Positions 1 to 8,415 of a stretch of DNA of 64,000 nt are shown here, one piece after another. Origin of the DNA: Acidobacteriota bacterium (GTDB lineage: Bacteria > Acidobacteriota > Vicinamibacteria > Vicinamibacterales > UBA8438); assembly GCA_009838525.1 (NCBI GenBank), contig VXRJ01000014.1, positions 98,560-162,559 on the forward strand. The letters run 5' to 3'. The stretch's first letter is position 1. Every line of letters starts with the position of its first letter. Below the pieces are notes generated by a model. The model did no database searches. It was given only the letters and a program-made list of their open reading frames with translations, and was not told the origin of the DNA. Made by a program: the position numbers and the translations under genes.

Positions 1-2
1 AA

Positions 3-368
3 CTCGCGGCGGAAATCGGACGGACGCTACCGCCCGACGCCGTGATCGGGGCATGGAACTCTGGCGAGTTAGGTTACTTCACGCCCCAGACCGTCGTGAA
101 TCTGGACGGATTGGCAAACGACGCGCGCTACTTCCACTTCCTCCGGGACGGCGGCGACGTGCGAGACTATCTGAAAGAGGAGGGAGTCGAGTACATCGCT
201 GACTACAACGGCCGCGATTCGTCGATGCCTGTGGACTATGACTGGGACCCTAACGAGACCTTTCGTGGACTCTGGCCCCTGGCGGAATTGGACATTGTCC
301 TGCAACGAAGCGGGCTGCGCCGAGGCGAGCTGATGGTCTTCAGGGCAACGGCACCAGTCGAACCCTGA
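3..368 (+). CDS. C-terminal end of a polytopic membrane glycosyltransferase-like protein (partial)
   Basis: The reading frame is open from the window edge to the stop at 366-368, so only about 121 C-terminal residues are visible. The segment GYFTPQTVVNLDGLAND and the following stretch on a person-like YIADYN motif match the extracytoplasmic C-terminal part often seen in ArnT/GT39-like polytopic proteins, where it follows the membrane domain. No membrane segment lies in the visible part. The GTG at 42 is inside the domain and is not a credible start. The gene lies just upstream of an SGNH hydrolase, which suggests a role in cell-surface glycan work. The function is inferred from family resemblance of the tail only. 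Confidence 0.55.
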   Translation, partial: LAAEIGRTLPPDAVIGAWNSGELGYFTPQTVVNLDGLANDARYFHFLRDGGDVRDYLKEEGVEYIADYNGRDSSMPVDYDWDPNETFRGLWPLAELDIVLQRSGLRRGELMVFRATAPVEP

Positions 369-449
369 TGGCGACTGAGGTTTGACATCTCAGGTAAGGG
401 CAGACTAACGTGACGATCCGTCGGTCACAAACGCAATAAGGTTCCTGAA

Positions 450-1712
450 GTGCCGGGAAGAGTCTCCAGAGCGCCAGGCACGACACCGACCGCGATCGCT
501 CGATTAGCTCTAGTCCTTGCCGGCACGCTGCTAGGGCTTTGCGTGGGTGAGATTGGCTTGAGACTCTTTGTGCCTCGCTACTCGGAACTGGCGACTGCTG
601 TTTTCGATGAGGATGCTTTCCGATTGAGAAGGCGACCACCCAACACACGGACCGAGAGAGTCCATCCGGACAGCGGTAAGAGCCATGCCGTGATCTACAA
701 CGCCCTGGGTATGCGTCAGCACCGACCGATGTCCGTAGAACCCGAAGACGGCGAGATTCGAATCGGCCTATTCGGGGATTCTTTTACGGAGAACATTCGA
801 CTACCAGTCGCCTATTCGTTTTCGGAAGTGCTGGACTATCTGCTCCACCAGCAAAGTGACCGAATCACCGTGCTCAACTTCGGCGTGGACGGCTATGGTC
901 TAGATCAGTCCTACCTTTACTATCTTCACTCGCCGCCCGCCCAGCACCTGGAACATGTCGTGTACTTCTTCTTTGGAAACGACATCAGGAACCTCTACGA
1001 GACCCAACTCTATGGTTTGGACGACGACGGCAGGCTCATGAGCCTCGGGATTCCCTCGAGACCGTGGTGGATGCCTATCGTTTCGAGACTGGCTCTGACC
1101 TACTTGGTGATCGATACAAGCTACTGGATGCAAGGAAGAACCGAAGGATATGAGCCCTGGTCATACCAGGCGACGAGGCAGGTGGCGGAAACGGAAAGGG
1201 CCTGGACGGAGCGATTCTCCAACGAAACCGCAACCCGGATAAACGTCGATTTCGACGCTGGTACGGAAACGGAAGAGTTGGATCACTACTGGGAACTGGC
1301 GCGAGTGATTCTGGCAGAGTGGGCGCGGGAAGCCACTGTACGTCAGGACGACTTTCGCGTTGCGCTAATTCCGTATCCTTCGGAGAGCCGCGTTGCGGAT
1401 CGTTTCGCTCCACACCGGGTCTTGAATCTCTTCGAGGAATTCCAAGTCTATGGTCTCCCAAGTACGCGGTGGACGTTCGCCAACAATCCGCACTGGAACG
1501 AACTGGGAAACCTCTTGGCCGCTGTCCACCTGTACCGCGAATTGGCCCCGACGCTGCCGGGCACACCGATGACGCATCGGGAGATTCTTCGTTCGGTGCA
1601 CGCCTATTATCGCGCTTTCCGTGGTTGGCGGCCTCCCATGTTGACGGAGCCCTGGGACGTTCCGGCGACGGAACTCGAGAGCGTACGGCGTCGTTATCTG
1701 GCGTTGGAATAG
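450..1712 (+). CDS. Membrane-anchored SGNH/GDSL hydrolase (AlgJ/AlgX-like)
   Basis: The 420-residue protein starts with GTG and has one hydrophobic anchor at about residues 15-33. SGNH blocks are visible in order: GDSFTEN at 109-115 with the nucleophile serine, FGVDGYG near 144-150 as block II, FFFGND at 173-178 as block III, and NPHWNELGN near the C-terminus, which supplies the catalytic histidine. Such proteins acetylate or deacetylate extracellular polysaccharides at the membrane. The upstream glycosyltransferase remnant and the convergent GMC/Tat pair fit a surface glycan context. The exact substrate cannot be read from the sequence. Confidence 0.75.
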   Translation: MPGRVSRAPGTTPTAIARLALVLAGTLLGLCVGEIGLRLFVPRYSELATAVFDEDAFRLRRRPPNTRTERVHPDSGKSHAVIYNALGMRQHRPMSVEPEDGEIRIGLFGDSFTENIRLPVAYSFSEVLDYLLHQQSDRITVLNFGVDGYGLDQSYLYYLHSPPAQHLEHVVYFFFGNDIRNLYETQLYGLDDDGRLMSLGIPSRPWWMPIVSRLALTYLVIDTSYWMQGRTEGYEPWSYQATRQVAETERAWTERFSNETATRINVDFDAGTETEELDHYWELARVILAEWAREATVRQDDFRVALIPYPSESRVADRFAPHRVLNLFEEFQVYGLPSTRWTFANNPHWNELGNLLAAVHLYRELAPTLPGTPMTHREILRSVHAYYRAFRGWRPPMLTEPWDVPATELESVRRRYLALE

Positions 1713-1723
1713 GCGACAAGCGA

Positions 1724-2347
1724 TCAGCGAACTGGTTCGGGTGACCGCTCAACCGTAGCCCGATAGACCTGAATCCCCAGTTCGCGCGTGTCCTGCGAGC
1801 CGATGGACATACTCGCCGGAACGAACGGGCGGTCCACGGCAATCTGAACATCCACACGGCTGCGTTCCCCCAGCATGCCGACCGGCAGCAGGACATTGGT
1901 TTGCTGTTGACCGGCGGCGTCGGGCACGAAGGACTGCGCCACCTGATCGCCGACGGTGATGGTGACCGTTCTGGGAGCATCCGGGAACAGATCGGCGCGG
2001 GCGTCGTAGTCGAGGTGAAGGACGGCGGGAGTTCGCGGGTTCTGGAAGGACAACATCGCCGTTGGCCCCGACCACCGCCAAGCTGATCCGTTGTCGGTCT
2101 CCCGGTCGTACCAGCCATCAACGAAGTCGACCAACACCATCCGCGCCTTGTCCTCCGTCGTGACCAGCCAGCCGTCGTATTCCGCGTAGGCGTCCACCGC
2201 CGTCGCGATCCGAGACTCGCCACCGGGCTCAAGGAATGGAAACCCCCACTCGGAGACGCCCCATGCGATGGACACGCAGGCGGCGCCACCGCCCACCCCA
2301 CAGAGGAACGTCCGTCGCGATAGTCCGCGTGGATCCGACGTGGTCAT
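1724..2347 (-). CDS. Tat-exported beta-sandwich protein of unknown function, partner of GMC oxidoreductase (copy 1)
   Basis: The 207-residue protein opens with a twin-arginine signal (SRRTFL at residues 10-15 followed by a hydrophobic stretch). The mature part alternates short beta-type segments and has conserved motifs DGWLVT, VDGWYDRE, TVTITVGDQ and, near the end, DTRELGIQVYR. No catalytic residues are recognisable. Its ATG overlaps the stop of the upstream GMC oxidoreductase gene by four bases (ATGA), so the two are translationally coupled and probably act together in the periplasm. A close paralogue with the same partner lies at 7811-8413. The function is unknown; a cofactor-chaperone, electron-transfer or substrate-binding role would all be guesses. 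Confidence 0.75.
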   Translation of the reverse strand: MTTSDPRGLSRRTFLCGVGGGAACVSIAWGVSEWGFPFLEPGGESRIATAVDAYAEYDGWLVTTEDKARMVLVDFVDGWYDRETDNGSAWRWSGPTAMLSFQNPRTPAVLHLDYDARADLFPDAPRTVTITVGDQVAQSFVPDAAGQQQTNVLLPVGMLGERSRVDVQIAVDRPFVPASMSIGSQDTRELGIQVYRATVERSPEPVR

Positions 2348-3729
2348 GCCGCCCCGGTGAGCGCATCAGCCAGTCGCAGCGAGAGCGCGACAATCGTCAG
2401 CGTCGGGTTCGCGTAGCCGCCGGTGGAGAAAACGGACGAGCCGGCGACGAACAAGTTGTCGTAACCGTGGACCCGGCAGTCCGCGTCGACGACGGAATCC
2501 GACGCGCTGGTGCCCATGCGGGTCGTTCCCATAATGTGGCCACCGCCCTCCGGTGACCGGTACAGACGCTCGTTGTGGATGCGCACACGTCCCTTCGCCG
2601 ACGCGATCAACGATTCAGCGAGGAGCCGTAGCGTCTTTTCCACGTTCAGGAAGTCACCCGCGCCGATCACGCACCGGACGGCAGGCCGGTACAAGCCGGC
2701 GACGTCACGTTCCCCGGTCAGAGACACACTGTTGCTCGCGGACGGCGTCATTTCGGACCGCACGTTGCAGCGGTACCAATAGAAGGTCTTCCCGTGTTGG
2801 CTCGCCAGGTATTCGGCCATCGAATGGTGAGTCGTCCTGCCGCTAAACCCGATGGCGCATCCCAGCAACCCGTGCCGCCTCGTGTGCTGCTCATCAGGCA
2901 CCAGAGCATGGGCTGCCTCCAACGGCGGCCACCACTGGTCAGCGTCCTCGTCGAACACCATCTCGGCGACTCGGAAATAGTGTGGATGCTCCATCAAGTA
3001 CTTGCCGGCATGACCACTCTCGTTGCCGACCGGAACCGCTCCGTCCGAGCGCGGCTGCAGCAGCAACTGCGCGTTAGCTATACTGCCGCCCGCAACAACC
3101 ACGTGCTGCCGGGGGTCGATCTCCAGCCGCTCGGAGACGCCCGACGCATGGTGGAAACACTCGACGGCTCGGACCGCGGTTCGCGCCTCATTGGCGTCCA
3201 AGCGAATCACTGACGTTCCGAGCGCTACGTCGATACTTGAGGACGTGCGAAGCGTCTCGAAGTACTTGCTCCCGAAACGGGTCGGGGTGCCGCCAGACCG
3301 GGAGAACGGCCGGTAGGCGAATCCAGGCGTCACTTGGGTTTCTACGTCGAAGATGGCCGGATCGCGGTCCAGGATGGCTGCTGCTCGCGGGTAATACGGC
3401 GTCAATGCGGACCTGGCAATCGGCCACCGAACGCCGACGGCGGGATTATCGAAGTCCAGGTCCCTGGGCGTGGCGCACGATCCCGACCAGATCCTCGAGG
3501 TGCCGCCTAGCACCCGGACGGAGTGGCGATTCCACCAGCCGTCCCGGAAGTGTCCGTGGTTGATGGCGTTCGGCATGTCCTCCCGCGCTTCGGTCGCCGT
3601 GCCGGATTCGAGCAGAAGGACGGTCCGGTTGGCCCTGGCGAGTTCCAGCGCCAGCGTGATGCCGGCTGGGCCGGCGCCGACCACGTAGCAGTCGTAGCTG
3701 CGGCTGAGCAGACCGTCAGTCAGGAACAT
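2344..3729 (-). CDS. GMC-family FAD-dependent oxidoreductase (copy 1)
   Basis: This 461-residue flavoprotein has the N-terminal dinucleotide-binding motif GAGPAG at residues 18-23, the FAD-contacting GGTSRIWSG segment, and the GMC C-terminal domain with GGHIMGTTRMG and GYANPTLT, which carry the catalytic His and Asn of alcohol and sugar oxidoreductases. It has no export signal of its own. Translational coupling to the Tat-signal protein downstream suggests it may be co-exported, but this is inference. It is paralogous to the enzyme at 8416-9804, which helps to fix this ATG as the start (both begin MFLT followed by an acidic residue). The substrate is unknown; a sugar or alcohol is likely. Confidence 0.85.
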   Translation of the reverse strand: MFLTDGLLSRSYDCYVVGAGPAGITLALELARANRTVLLLESGTATEAREDMPNAINHGHFRDGWWNRHSVRVLGGTSRIWSGSCATPRDLDFDNPAVGVRWPIARSALTPYYPRAAAILDRDPAIFDVETQVTPGFAYRPFSRSGGTPTRFGSKYFETLRTSSSIDVALGTSVIRLDANEARTAVRAVECFHHASGVSERLEIDPRQHVVVAGGSIANAQLLLQPRSDGAVPVGNESGHAGKYLMEHPHYFRVAEMVFDEDADQWWPPLEAAHALVPDEQHTRRHGLLGCAIGFSGRTTHHSMAEYLASQHGKTFYWYRCNVRSEMTPSASNSVSLTGERDVAGLYRPAVRCVIGAGDFLNVEKTLRLLAESLIASAKGRVRIHNERLYRSPEGGGHIMGTTRMGTSASDSVVDADCRVHGYDNLFVAGSSVFSTGGYANPTLTIVALSLRLADALTGAA

Positions 3730-3809
3730 GCAGTGCGAACATCATAGCTGTTCGCCCACGGGCGCCGACGAACGACTTGGCGAGCTGTGTTACGGAGAGA
3801 GAAGCAGGT

Positions 3810-4217
3810 TCACGCCGGCTCGAATGGATTCAACACCTCGACGCTCAAGGTGCGAAAGTCGGCGGCGTTGCGAGTGACGACCGTCAGTCTGTGCACCACG
3901 GCAGTTGCCGCGATCATTGCGTCCTCCATCAGCGTCGCGGGTTGACGGTGCTTGCGGCGAGCCCATTCGCGAAAGGCAGCTTCATCCATCGGCAGGACGC
4001 GATAAGAAGCAACGACCCGATCGAGCCATGCTTCCAGCTCTTCCGCCTTCGCGGGATCCTGTGCGCGCGTGAGTTCGATGCCGGCCTGGATCTCTCCGAC
4101 TGTGACCGCGGACAGGAACAACTGCTCAGGACGCACGTCAGCAATCCACAACAGGACGCCTTTGTGCGGTCCCAGGCGGCGCAACTCGGAAACGACGTTC
4201 GTGTCGAGTAGATACAC
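3810..4217 (-). CDS. VapC-type PIN-domain ribonuclease toxin (FitB-like)
   Basis: The 135-residue protein begins MYLLDTNVVSELRR, with the PIN metal ligand Asp5 and the usual Asn7 and Glu11. It has EIQAGIEL with a second acidic ligand, and DAMIAATAV followed by VTRNAADF with the C-terminal acidic residues. The size and motif set match VapC/FitB RNases that cleave tRNA or rRNA when released from their antitoxin. It lies six bases downstream of the Phd-like antitoxin gene at 4224-4484 on the same strand. Confidence 0.88.
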   Translation of the reverse strand: MYLLDTNVVSELRRLGPHKGVLLWIADVRPEQLFLSAVTVGEIQAGIELTRAQDPAKAEELEAWLDRVVASYRVLPMDEAAFREWARRKHRQPATLMEDAMIAATAVVHRLTVVTRNAADFRTLSVEVLNPFEPA

Positions 4218-4223
4218 GGAACC

Positions 4224-4484
4224 TCAATCGAACGCCGGCGGTGTGCGCCGCCCATACCGCCTGCGCGGCGGTGTGAGCGCGTCGGTGCGGGCATCCGGAC
4301 TCAGCAGTAGCTCCTTGAGGTCCGGCTTCGCGAGTTGCTCCAATCGCCGCCACTGATCAATAGGCACGATGACTGCGGTCTCCACACCCCGCTTGGTGAC
4401 GATCTGGGGACCATCCGTAAGGCTCGTCTCAAGGAGCTCGCTAAACCGCGCCTTAGCGTCCTGCACCTGCCAGTTATTGCTCAT
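4224..4484 (-). CDS. Phd/YefM-family antitoxin
   Basis: The 86-residue protein has the Phd/YefM N-terminal DNA-binding fold: MSNNWQVQDAKARFSELLE, then QIVTKRGVETAVIVPIDQW, and a variable toxin-binding tail from about residue 55. It precedes the PIN toxin gene and would neutralise it and repress the operon. A perfect 8-bp inverted repeat at 4518-4541, upstream of the start, is the likely operator. Confidence 0.88.
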   Translation of the reverse strand: MSNNWQVQDAKARFSELLETSLTDGPQIVTKRGVETAVIVPIDQWRRLEQLAKPDLKELLLSPDARTDALTPPRRRYGRRTPPAFD

Positions 4485-4517
4485 TCTCCAGGCTCCACAG
4501 GCAATCCAAGCCCTATA

Positions 4518-4541
4518 CTGACTAGATATAAGACTAGTCAG
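4518..4541. promoter_or_regulatory. Probable operator of the Phd-PIN toxin-antitoxin operon
   Basis: CTGACTAG at 4518-4525 and CTAGTCAG at 4534-4541 form a perfect 8-bp inverted repeat around an AT-rich 8-base spacer. It lies 34 bases upstream of the antitoxin start on the minus strand, which fits autoregulation by Phd-type antitoxins. Confidence 0.65.
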
Positions 4542-4662
4542 AATGATCGGTGAGGGTCAAGCCGGGGAAGACGTCAGAGCCGCTGAGCTGCCCTCCTCGT
4601 GGCCGGCGAGCCGCTGACCCAGACCTTGACGATGCGATTGGGCGAGCGGTACCCTCGCGCCG

Positions 4663-4863
4663 ATGACCATACAGCTCAACGGCGAGCCGCATGAGGTGCC
4701 CAAGCCGTTAAGCGTCAGCCGGCTCCTCGAAACGCTCGACATCGACCCGCGACGCGTGGCGGTGGAGCACAACCGGCTGGTCGTCAAGAAGGCGGCCTAT
4801 CAATCGACGGTCGTCTCGGAGGGCGACGAGGTCGAGGTGGTCAACTTCGTCGGCGGCGGTTAG
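4663..4863 (+). CDS. thiS: Sulfur carrier protein ThiS
   Basis: The 66-residue protein is a beta-grasp sulfur carrier. It begins MTIQLNGEP, has the RVAVEHN segment typical of ThiS, and ends VVNFVGGG, giving the C-terminal Gly-Gly that is adenylylated and converted to a thiocarboxylate for thiazole formation. The thiG gene follows after three bases, so the pair forms a cytoplasmic thiazole-synthesis unit. No ThiF, ThiH or ThiO gene is next to it here. Confidence 0.9.
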   Translation: MTIQLNGEPHEVPKPLSVSRLLETLDIDPRRVAVEHNRLVVKKAAYQSTVVSEGDEVEVVNFVGGG

Positions 4864-4866
4864 CCG

Positions 4867-5655
4867 ATGGATACACCCCTCACAATCGCCGGGCGCACGT
4901 TCCGCTCGCGTCTGATCGTCGGCACCGGTAAGTACCCCACGGCGGAGGTGATGGTCGCGGCCCACGACGCGTCAGGCGCCGAAATGGTGACAGTGGCGGT
5001 CCGGCGTGTGCAGTTGCCAGGGCGCCCGGTCGACGAGTCACAGCAGGCGATCATCGAGTACATCGACACGGACCGCTACATGCTGCTGCCCAACACGGCG
5101 GGCTGCTACACGGCGGACGACGCGATCCGCACGGCGCGGCTCGGCCGCGAGGCGGGACTCTCGGAGTGGGTGAAGCTGGAGGTGATCGGCGACGAGCGGA
5201 CGCTCTTCCCCGACAATGCCGCGCTGGTGGAAGCGACCGCGGTCCTCGTGAAGGAGGGCTTCATTGTCCTCCCCTACACGAACGACGATCCGGTCACCTG
5301 CCGCAAGCTGGAGGACGCGGGCGCGGCTGCGGTGATGCCCCTGGGTGCACCGATCGGCTCCGGCCTCGGGATCCAGAACCCGAACAACATCCGGATCATC
5401 CGGGAGTTCGCGTCGGTGCCTGTAATCGTCGACGCCGGGGTCGGCACCGCCTCGGACGCCACCCTGGCCATGGAACTGGGCGTCGACGGCGTCCTGATGA
5501 ACACGGGCATCGCCGGCGCCGAGGATCCTGTCGCGATGGCGACGGCGATGAAGCTGGCCGTCGATGCGGGACGCCTCGCTTGGTGCGCCGGCCGGATCCC
5601 GCGCAAGCTCTACGCCACGGCCAGCAGTCCTCTCGAAGGCGTTATCGGGACCTGA
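4867..5655 (+). CDS. thiG: Thiazole synthase ThiG
   Basis: The 262-residue TIM-barrel enzyme joins 1-deoxy-D-xylulose 5-phosphate, dehydroglycine and ThiS-bound sulfur into the thiazole phosphate of thiamine. Diagnostic segments are [13 protein letters not shown] near the N-terminus, [31 protein letters not shown] with the Schiff-base lysine, and [20 protein letters not shown] with [10 protein letters not shown] at the phosphate site. It follows thiS by three bases and is followed after three bases by a large membrane protein gene, so transcription is probably shared. Confidence 0.95.
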   Translation: MDTPLTIAGRTFRSRLIVGTGKYPTAEVMVAAHDASGAEMVTVAVRRVQLPGRPVDESQQAIIEYIDTDRYMLLPNTAGCYTADDAIRTARLGREAGLSEWVKLEVIGDERTLFPDNAALVEATAVLVKEGFIVLPYTNDDPVTCRKLEDAGAAAVMPLGAPIGSGLGIQNPNNIRIIREFASVPVIVDAGVGTASDATLAMELGVDGVLMNTGIAGAEDPVAMATAMKLAVDAGRLAWCAGRIPRKLYATASSPLEGVIGT

Positions 5656-5658
5656 GTA

Positions 5659-7782
5659 GTGTCCCGGACGACCGTTCGCGAGGCGCTCGCCGTCATCGGC
5701 GCGTTCGGCGCCGTAGCGATCGTGGCCACGCGCCCGTTGATTCTGGGCCTAGGCGACTCTCTGCCGGTCAGCCTAGGCGGCGGGCCGCTGCTCAACACAC
5801 TGCTCCTCGCCTGGGACGCCGACCGGCTGCTGCATGGCTTGCAGGGGTGGTGGGATCTGCCAATCTTCTATCCCTACACGAACGCGCTCGGATTCTCCGA
5901 GAATCTGCTGGGTATCGCCGTCTTCACGGCGCCCCTTCAGTGGCTGACCGGGGACCCGGTCGTCGTTTACAACCTCGCCTACATCGCGTCGTACGTCCTC
6001 GCTGGCGGCGGAATGTACCTGCTGGCGCGGTCGTTGACGGGAGACCGCCTGGCCGCCGGCGTGGCCGGCCTGTTGTTCGTCTTCGTGCCGTTCCGCGGTC
6101 AGGAAGCGGGGCACCTCCAGTCGCTGGTGTACGGTTGGATGCCGATCGGACTGTGGGCGCTCCATCGCTACTTCGCCACCGGCCGACGCACCGCCCTCGC
6201 CGGCTTCGCCGCCGCTTTCGTGCTCGCGGGCCTGTCCAACGGGCACTTCTTCTTTTTCTTCGCGCCGGTCGTCGTGATCGTAGCGGGCCTCGAGGTGATC
6301 TTCCGGGTGCGGTCACGTCCGCGCATGCTGATCGATCTGCCGGTAGCCGCGGCGCTTATGCTCGCCGCCGTCCTGCCGGTCATGTCGGGATACCTGGCCA
6401 CGCGAGATCTGTACGGCACACAACGGTCGCGCCAGGAAGTCATCTCCTACGCGGCGAACACAGTGGCGTGGCTGGATCCCGGCACCTGCCTTGCAATGCT
6501 TGCGGTGTGCGGACTGCTGGCGGCCACACTCCGTAGAGGCCCTGACCGGGACGCCACACGCAGCGACCGCCGCATCGCCTTCATGTACGCGCTGGTCGCC
6601 GTGGCAGGCGTCGCTCTTGCACTCGGCCCGGAACCGACCGTCAACGGCGTGCGGCTGATGGCGTCCGGGCCGTACGACTGGCTGCGTGGCGTCGTCCCCG
6701 GCCTGGAGGGCCTGCGTGTTCCCCGGCGCGCGATCATCATCACGCTGCTCGCCCTCACGGTGCTCGCGGCCTTCGGCGTACGGTACCTGACGGAACGTCT
6801 GCCGCGCCGCCCCGCACGGGTGTTCGCACTCTTCCTATGCGTCGTCGCCGTCGTGGAGGACGAGAACTACCGCAGGGGGCCGCTCGTGGCGTTCGAAACG
6901 CCGCCGTCGCTGCATGCGGCCCAGCAGTGGTTGCGCACACGTCCGCCCGGTGCGGTTCTGAGTCTGCCGGCAATCGGATTGCGCCAAGGTGACTACGAGG
7001 GCGACCTTCGCGCCATGTACGGAACGCTGACCCACGGGCATCCGGTCATGAACGGAGCCAGCGGGTTCTTCCCTCCGTTGTACTGGTTCTTCTATTCGAG
7101 TGGAGCGCTGGAGAGCTTTGAGGACTACGACTACGCCGACGTGCTGCGCGGCCTACGAGCCCTCGGCGTGCGCTACGTGCTCGTGTACACGGACGCAGAT
7201 CTTGCGGACGTGGAGAAAAGCCGCGCCACCCTGGGCGCCGTCCGCAACCAGCCGGAACAGATTGTGACCCACCGTGACTTCGGCGGAGTGACCGTATTCG
7301 AGCTAACGCCGTGGGACGACCGGCCTCCCGCCCCCGCGCCGGAGCGGCCTCCAATCTCTCGCGGCGGAGTCTCCGCCACAACGTCGCACAACCCGGGCGA
7401 GCTCGTGTACGCGTTCGACGGCGATCTCGGAACGCGCTGGCTCAGCGGCCAACGGCAGACAGGCAACGAGGAGATCATCATCTACCTGGACCAACCCACC
7501 GACGTGTCGCACCTCAGGGTGACGGCTGGCCGGTCGAGCCACGGCGACTACCCCAGACACCTGGTTATCGACTCGACCGCGGACGGTCGGACATGGAAGA
7601 CGCTTCACAGCGGGCGCAGCTTCGAGCGGCTGCTGCACGGCGCTGTGGCGGTCGACGGGATTTCCTTCATGGATTTCCCCCTGCCGCCCAACACGTCGCG
7701 CCTCATCCGGCTGCGCCAGACCGGCAGCACGCCGAGGTTCTACTGGTCGTTTCACGAACTGGAGCTGTGGGCGCGGGATTGA
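5659..7782 (+). CDS. Polytopic membrane protein (GT-C/YfhO-like) with C-terminal F5/8 type C (discoidin-like) domain
   Basis: The 707-residue protein starts with GTG three bases after thiG. About ten hydrophobic segments fill residues 8-400, and the first loop contains FYPYTNALGFSENLLG, as in GT-C type lipid-linked sugar transferases. A soluble part follows, and residues about 570-707 form a galactose-binding-like fold: FDGDLGTRWLSG, then IIIYLDQPTDVSHLRV and the terminal SFHELELW. The protein probably works on cell-surface glycans with its C-terminal domain outside the cytoplasmic membrane. The tight link to thiSG looks like chance operon sharing. A catalytic role is inferred; the conserved GT-C acidic motif is not certain. 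Confidence 0.65.
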   Translation: MSRTTVREALAVIGAFGAVAIVATRPLILGLGDSLPVSLGGGPLLNTLLLAWDADRLLHGLQGWWDLPIFYPYTNALGFSENLLGIAVFTAPLQWLTGDPVVVYNLAYIASYVLAGGGMYLLARSLTGDRLAAGVAGLLFVFVPFRGQEAGHLQSLVYGWMPIGLWALHRYFATGRRTALAGFAAAFVLAGLSNGHFFFFFAPVVVIVAGLEVIFRVRSRPRMLIDLPVAAALMLAAVLPVMSGYLATRDLYGTQRSRQEVISYAANTVAWLDPGTCLAMLAVCGLLAATLRRGPDRDATRSDRRIAFMYALVAVAGVALALGPEPTVNGVRLMASGPYDWLRGVVPGLEGLRVPRRAIIITLLALTVLAAFGVRYLTERLPRRPARVFALFLCVVAVVEDENYRRGPLVAFETPPSLHAAQQWLRTRPPGAVLSLPAIGLRQGDYEGDLRAMYGTLTHGHPVMNGASGFFPPLYWFFYSSGALESFEDYDYADVLRGLRALGVRYVLVYTDADLADVEKSRATLGAVRNQPEQIVTHRDFGGVTVFELTPWDDRPPAPAPERPPISRGGVSATTSHNPGELVYAFDGDLGTRWLSGQRQTGNEEIIIYLDQPTDVSHLRVTAGRSSHGDYPRHLVIDSTADGRTWKTLHSGRSFERLLHGAVAVDGISFMDFPLPPNTSRLIRLRQTGSTPRFYWSFHELELWARD

Positions 7783-7810
7783 TGACCGCAATCCAGTTAA
7801 CTCGGCGTGG

Positions 7811-8413
7811 TCAACGTTCAACGGCCACCCGATAGACCTGAATGCCGAGTTCGCGAGTGTCCTGCGAGTCCGGGCGGAGGTCCGCCGGAACGAATGGCCG
7901 GTCAACGGCGATCCGAACCTCGATCCGGTCTGTTTCTCCTAGCAGCGTTACGGGCAGCGACACCGTCATGTGCTGTCGGCCGGTGGCATCCAGCACCAAT
8001 GAACGGGCGACCTGATCGCCCACGGTGATCGTGAGCGTCCGGGGCGAACCCTCAAACAGGTCCGTACGGGGGTTGTACTCGAGGTCCAGCGCGACGTCGG
8101 TCCGTGGATTCGGAAACGCCAACGTGGCGACCTGTTGCGTCCAGCGCCACGACGATTCACCCGCCCATTCCCGGGCGTACCAACCATCCGTGAACTCGAC
8201 CAGGACGAGACTCCCCTTCTCCTCCGCCGTTACCAGCCAGCCATCGTGTTCGGCCGGAGGGTCGAACGTCGCCGAGACGGGAAAGTCGTCGCCAGCGCCC
8301 AGGAACGGCAGTCCCGCGTTCCGAAACGCCCACAGGATGGAGGCCGAAGCGGCGCCGCCCCCCATCGCCAGGAGGAGTGTCCGTCGCGAGAAGCCGCGCG
8401 TTCCGGCTGCCAT
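7811..8413 (-). CDS. Tat-exported beta-sandwich protein of unknown function (copy 2)
   Basis: The 200-residue protein is a clear paralogue of the one at 1724-2347. It has the Tat motif SRRTLL at residues 9-14, then DGWLVTAEEKG, DGWYARE, LTITVGDQVARS, AVDRPFVPADL and a terminal DTRELGIQVYR that is identical to copy 1. It lies two bases downstream of its GMC oxidoreductase partner. Retention of the same partner and order in both copies implies that the two proteins function as a unit. No known domain name can be given with confidence. Confidence 0.75.
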   Translation of the reverse strand: MAAGTRGFSRRTLLLAMGGGAASASILWAFRNAGLPFLGAGDDFPVSATFDPPAEHDGWLVTAEEKGSLVLVEFTDGWYAREWAGESSWRWTQQVATLAFPNPRTDVALDLEYNPRTDLFEGSPRTLTITVGDQVARSLVLDATGRQHMTVSLPVTLLGETDRIEVRIAVDRPFVPADLRPDSQDTRELGIQVYRVAVER

Positions 8414-8415
8414 GG

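Noticed and set aside
4551..4662. TPP riboswitch upstream of thiS
   Set aside because: The region has CTGA and GATGCG-like words, but the conserved CTGAGA and the ACCTGAT-containing 3' half of the TPP aptamer are not present in a foldable order.
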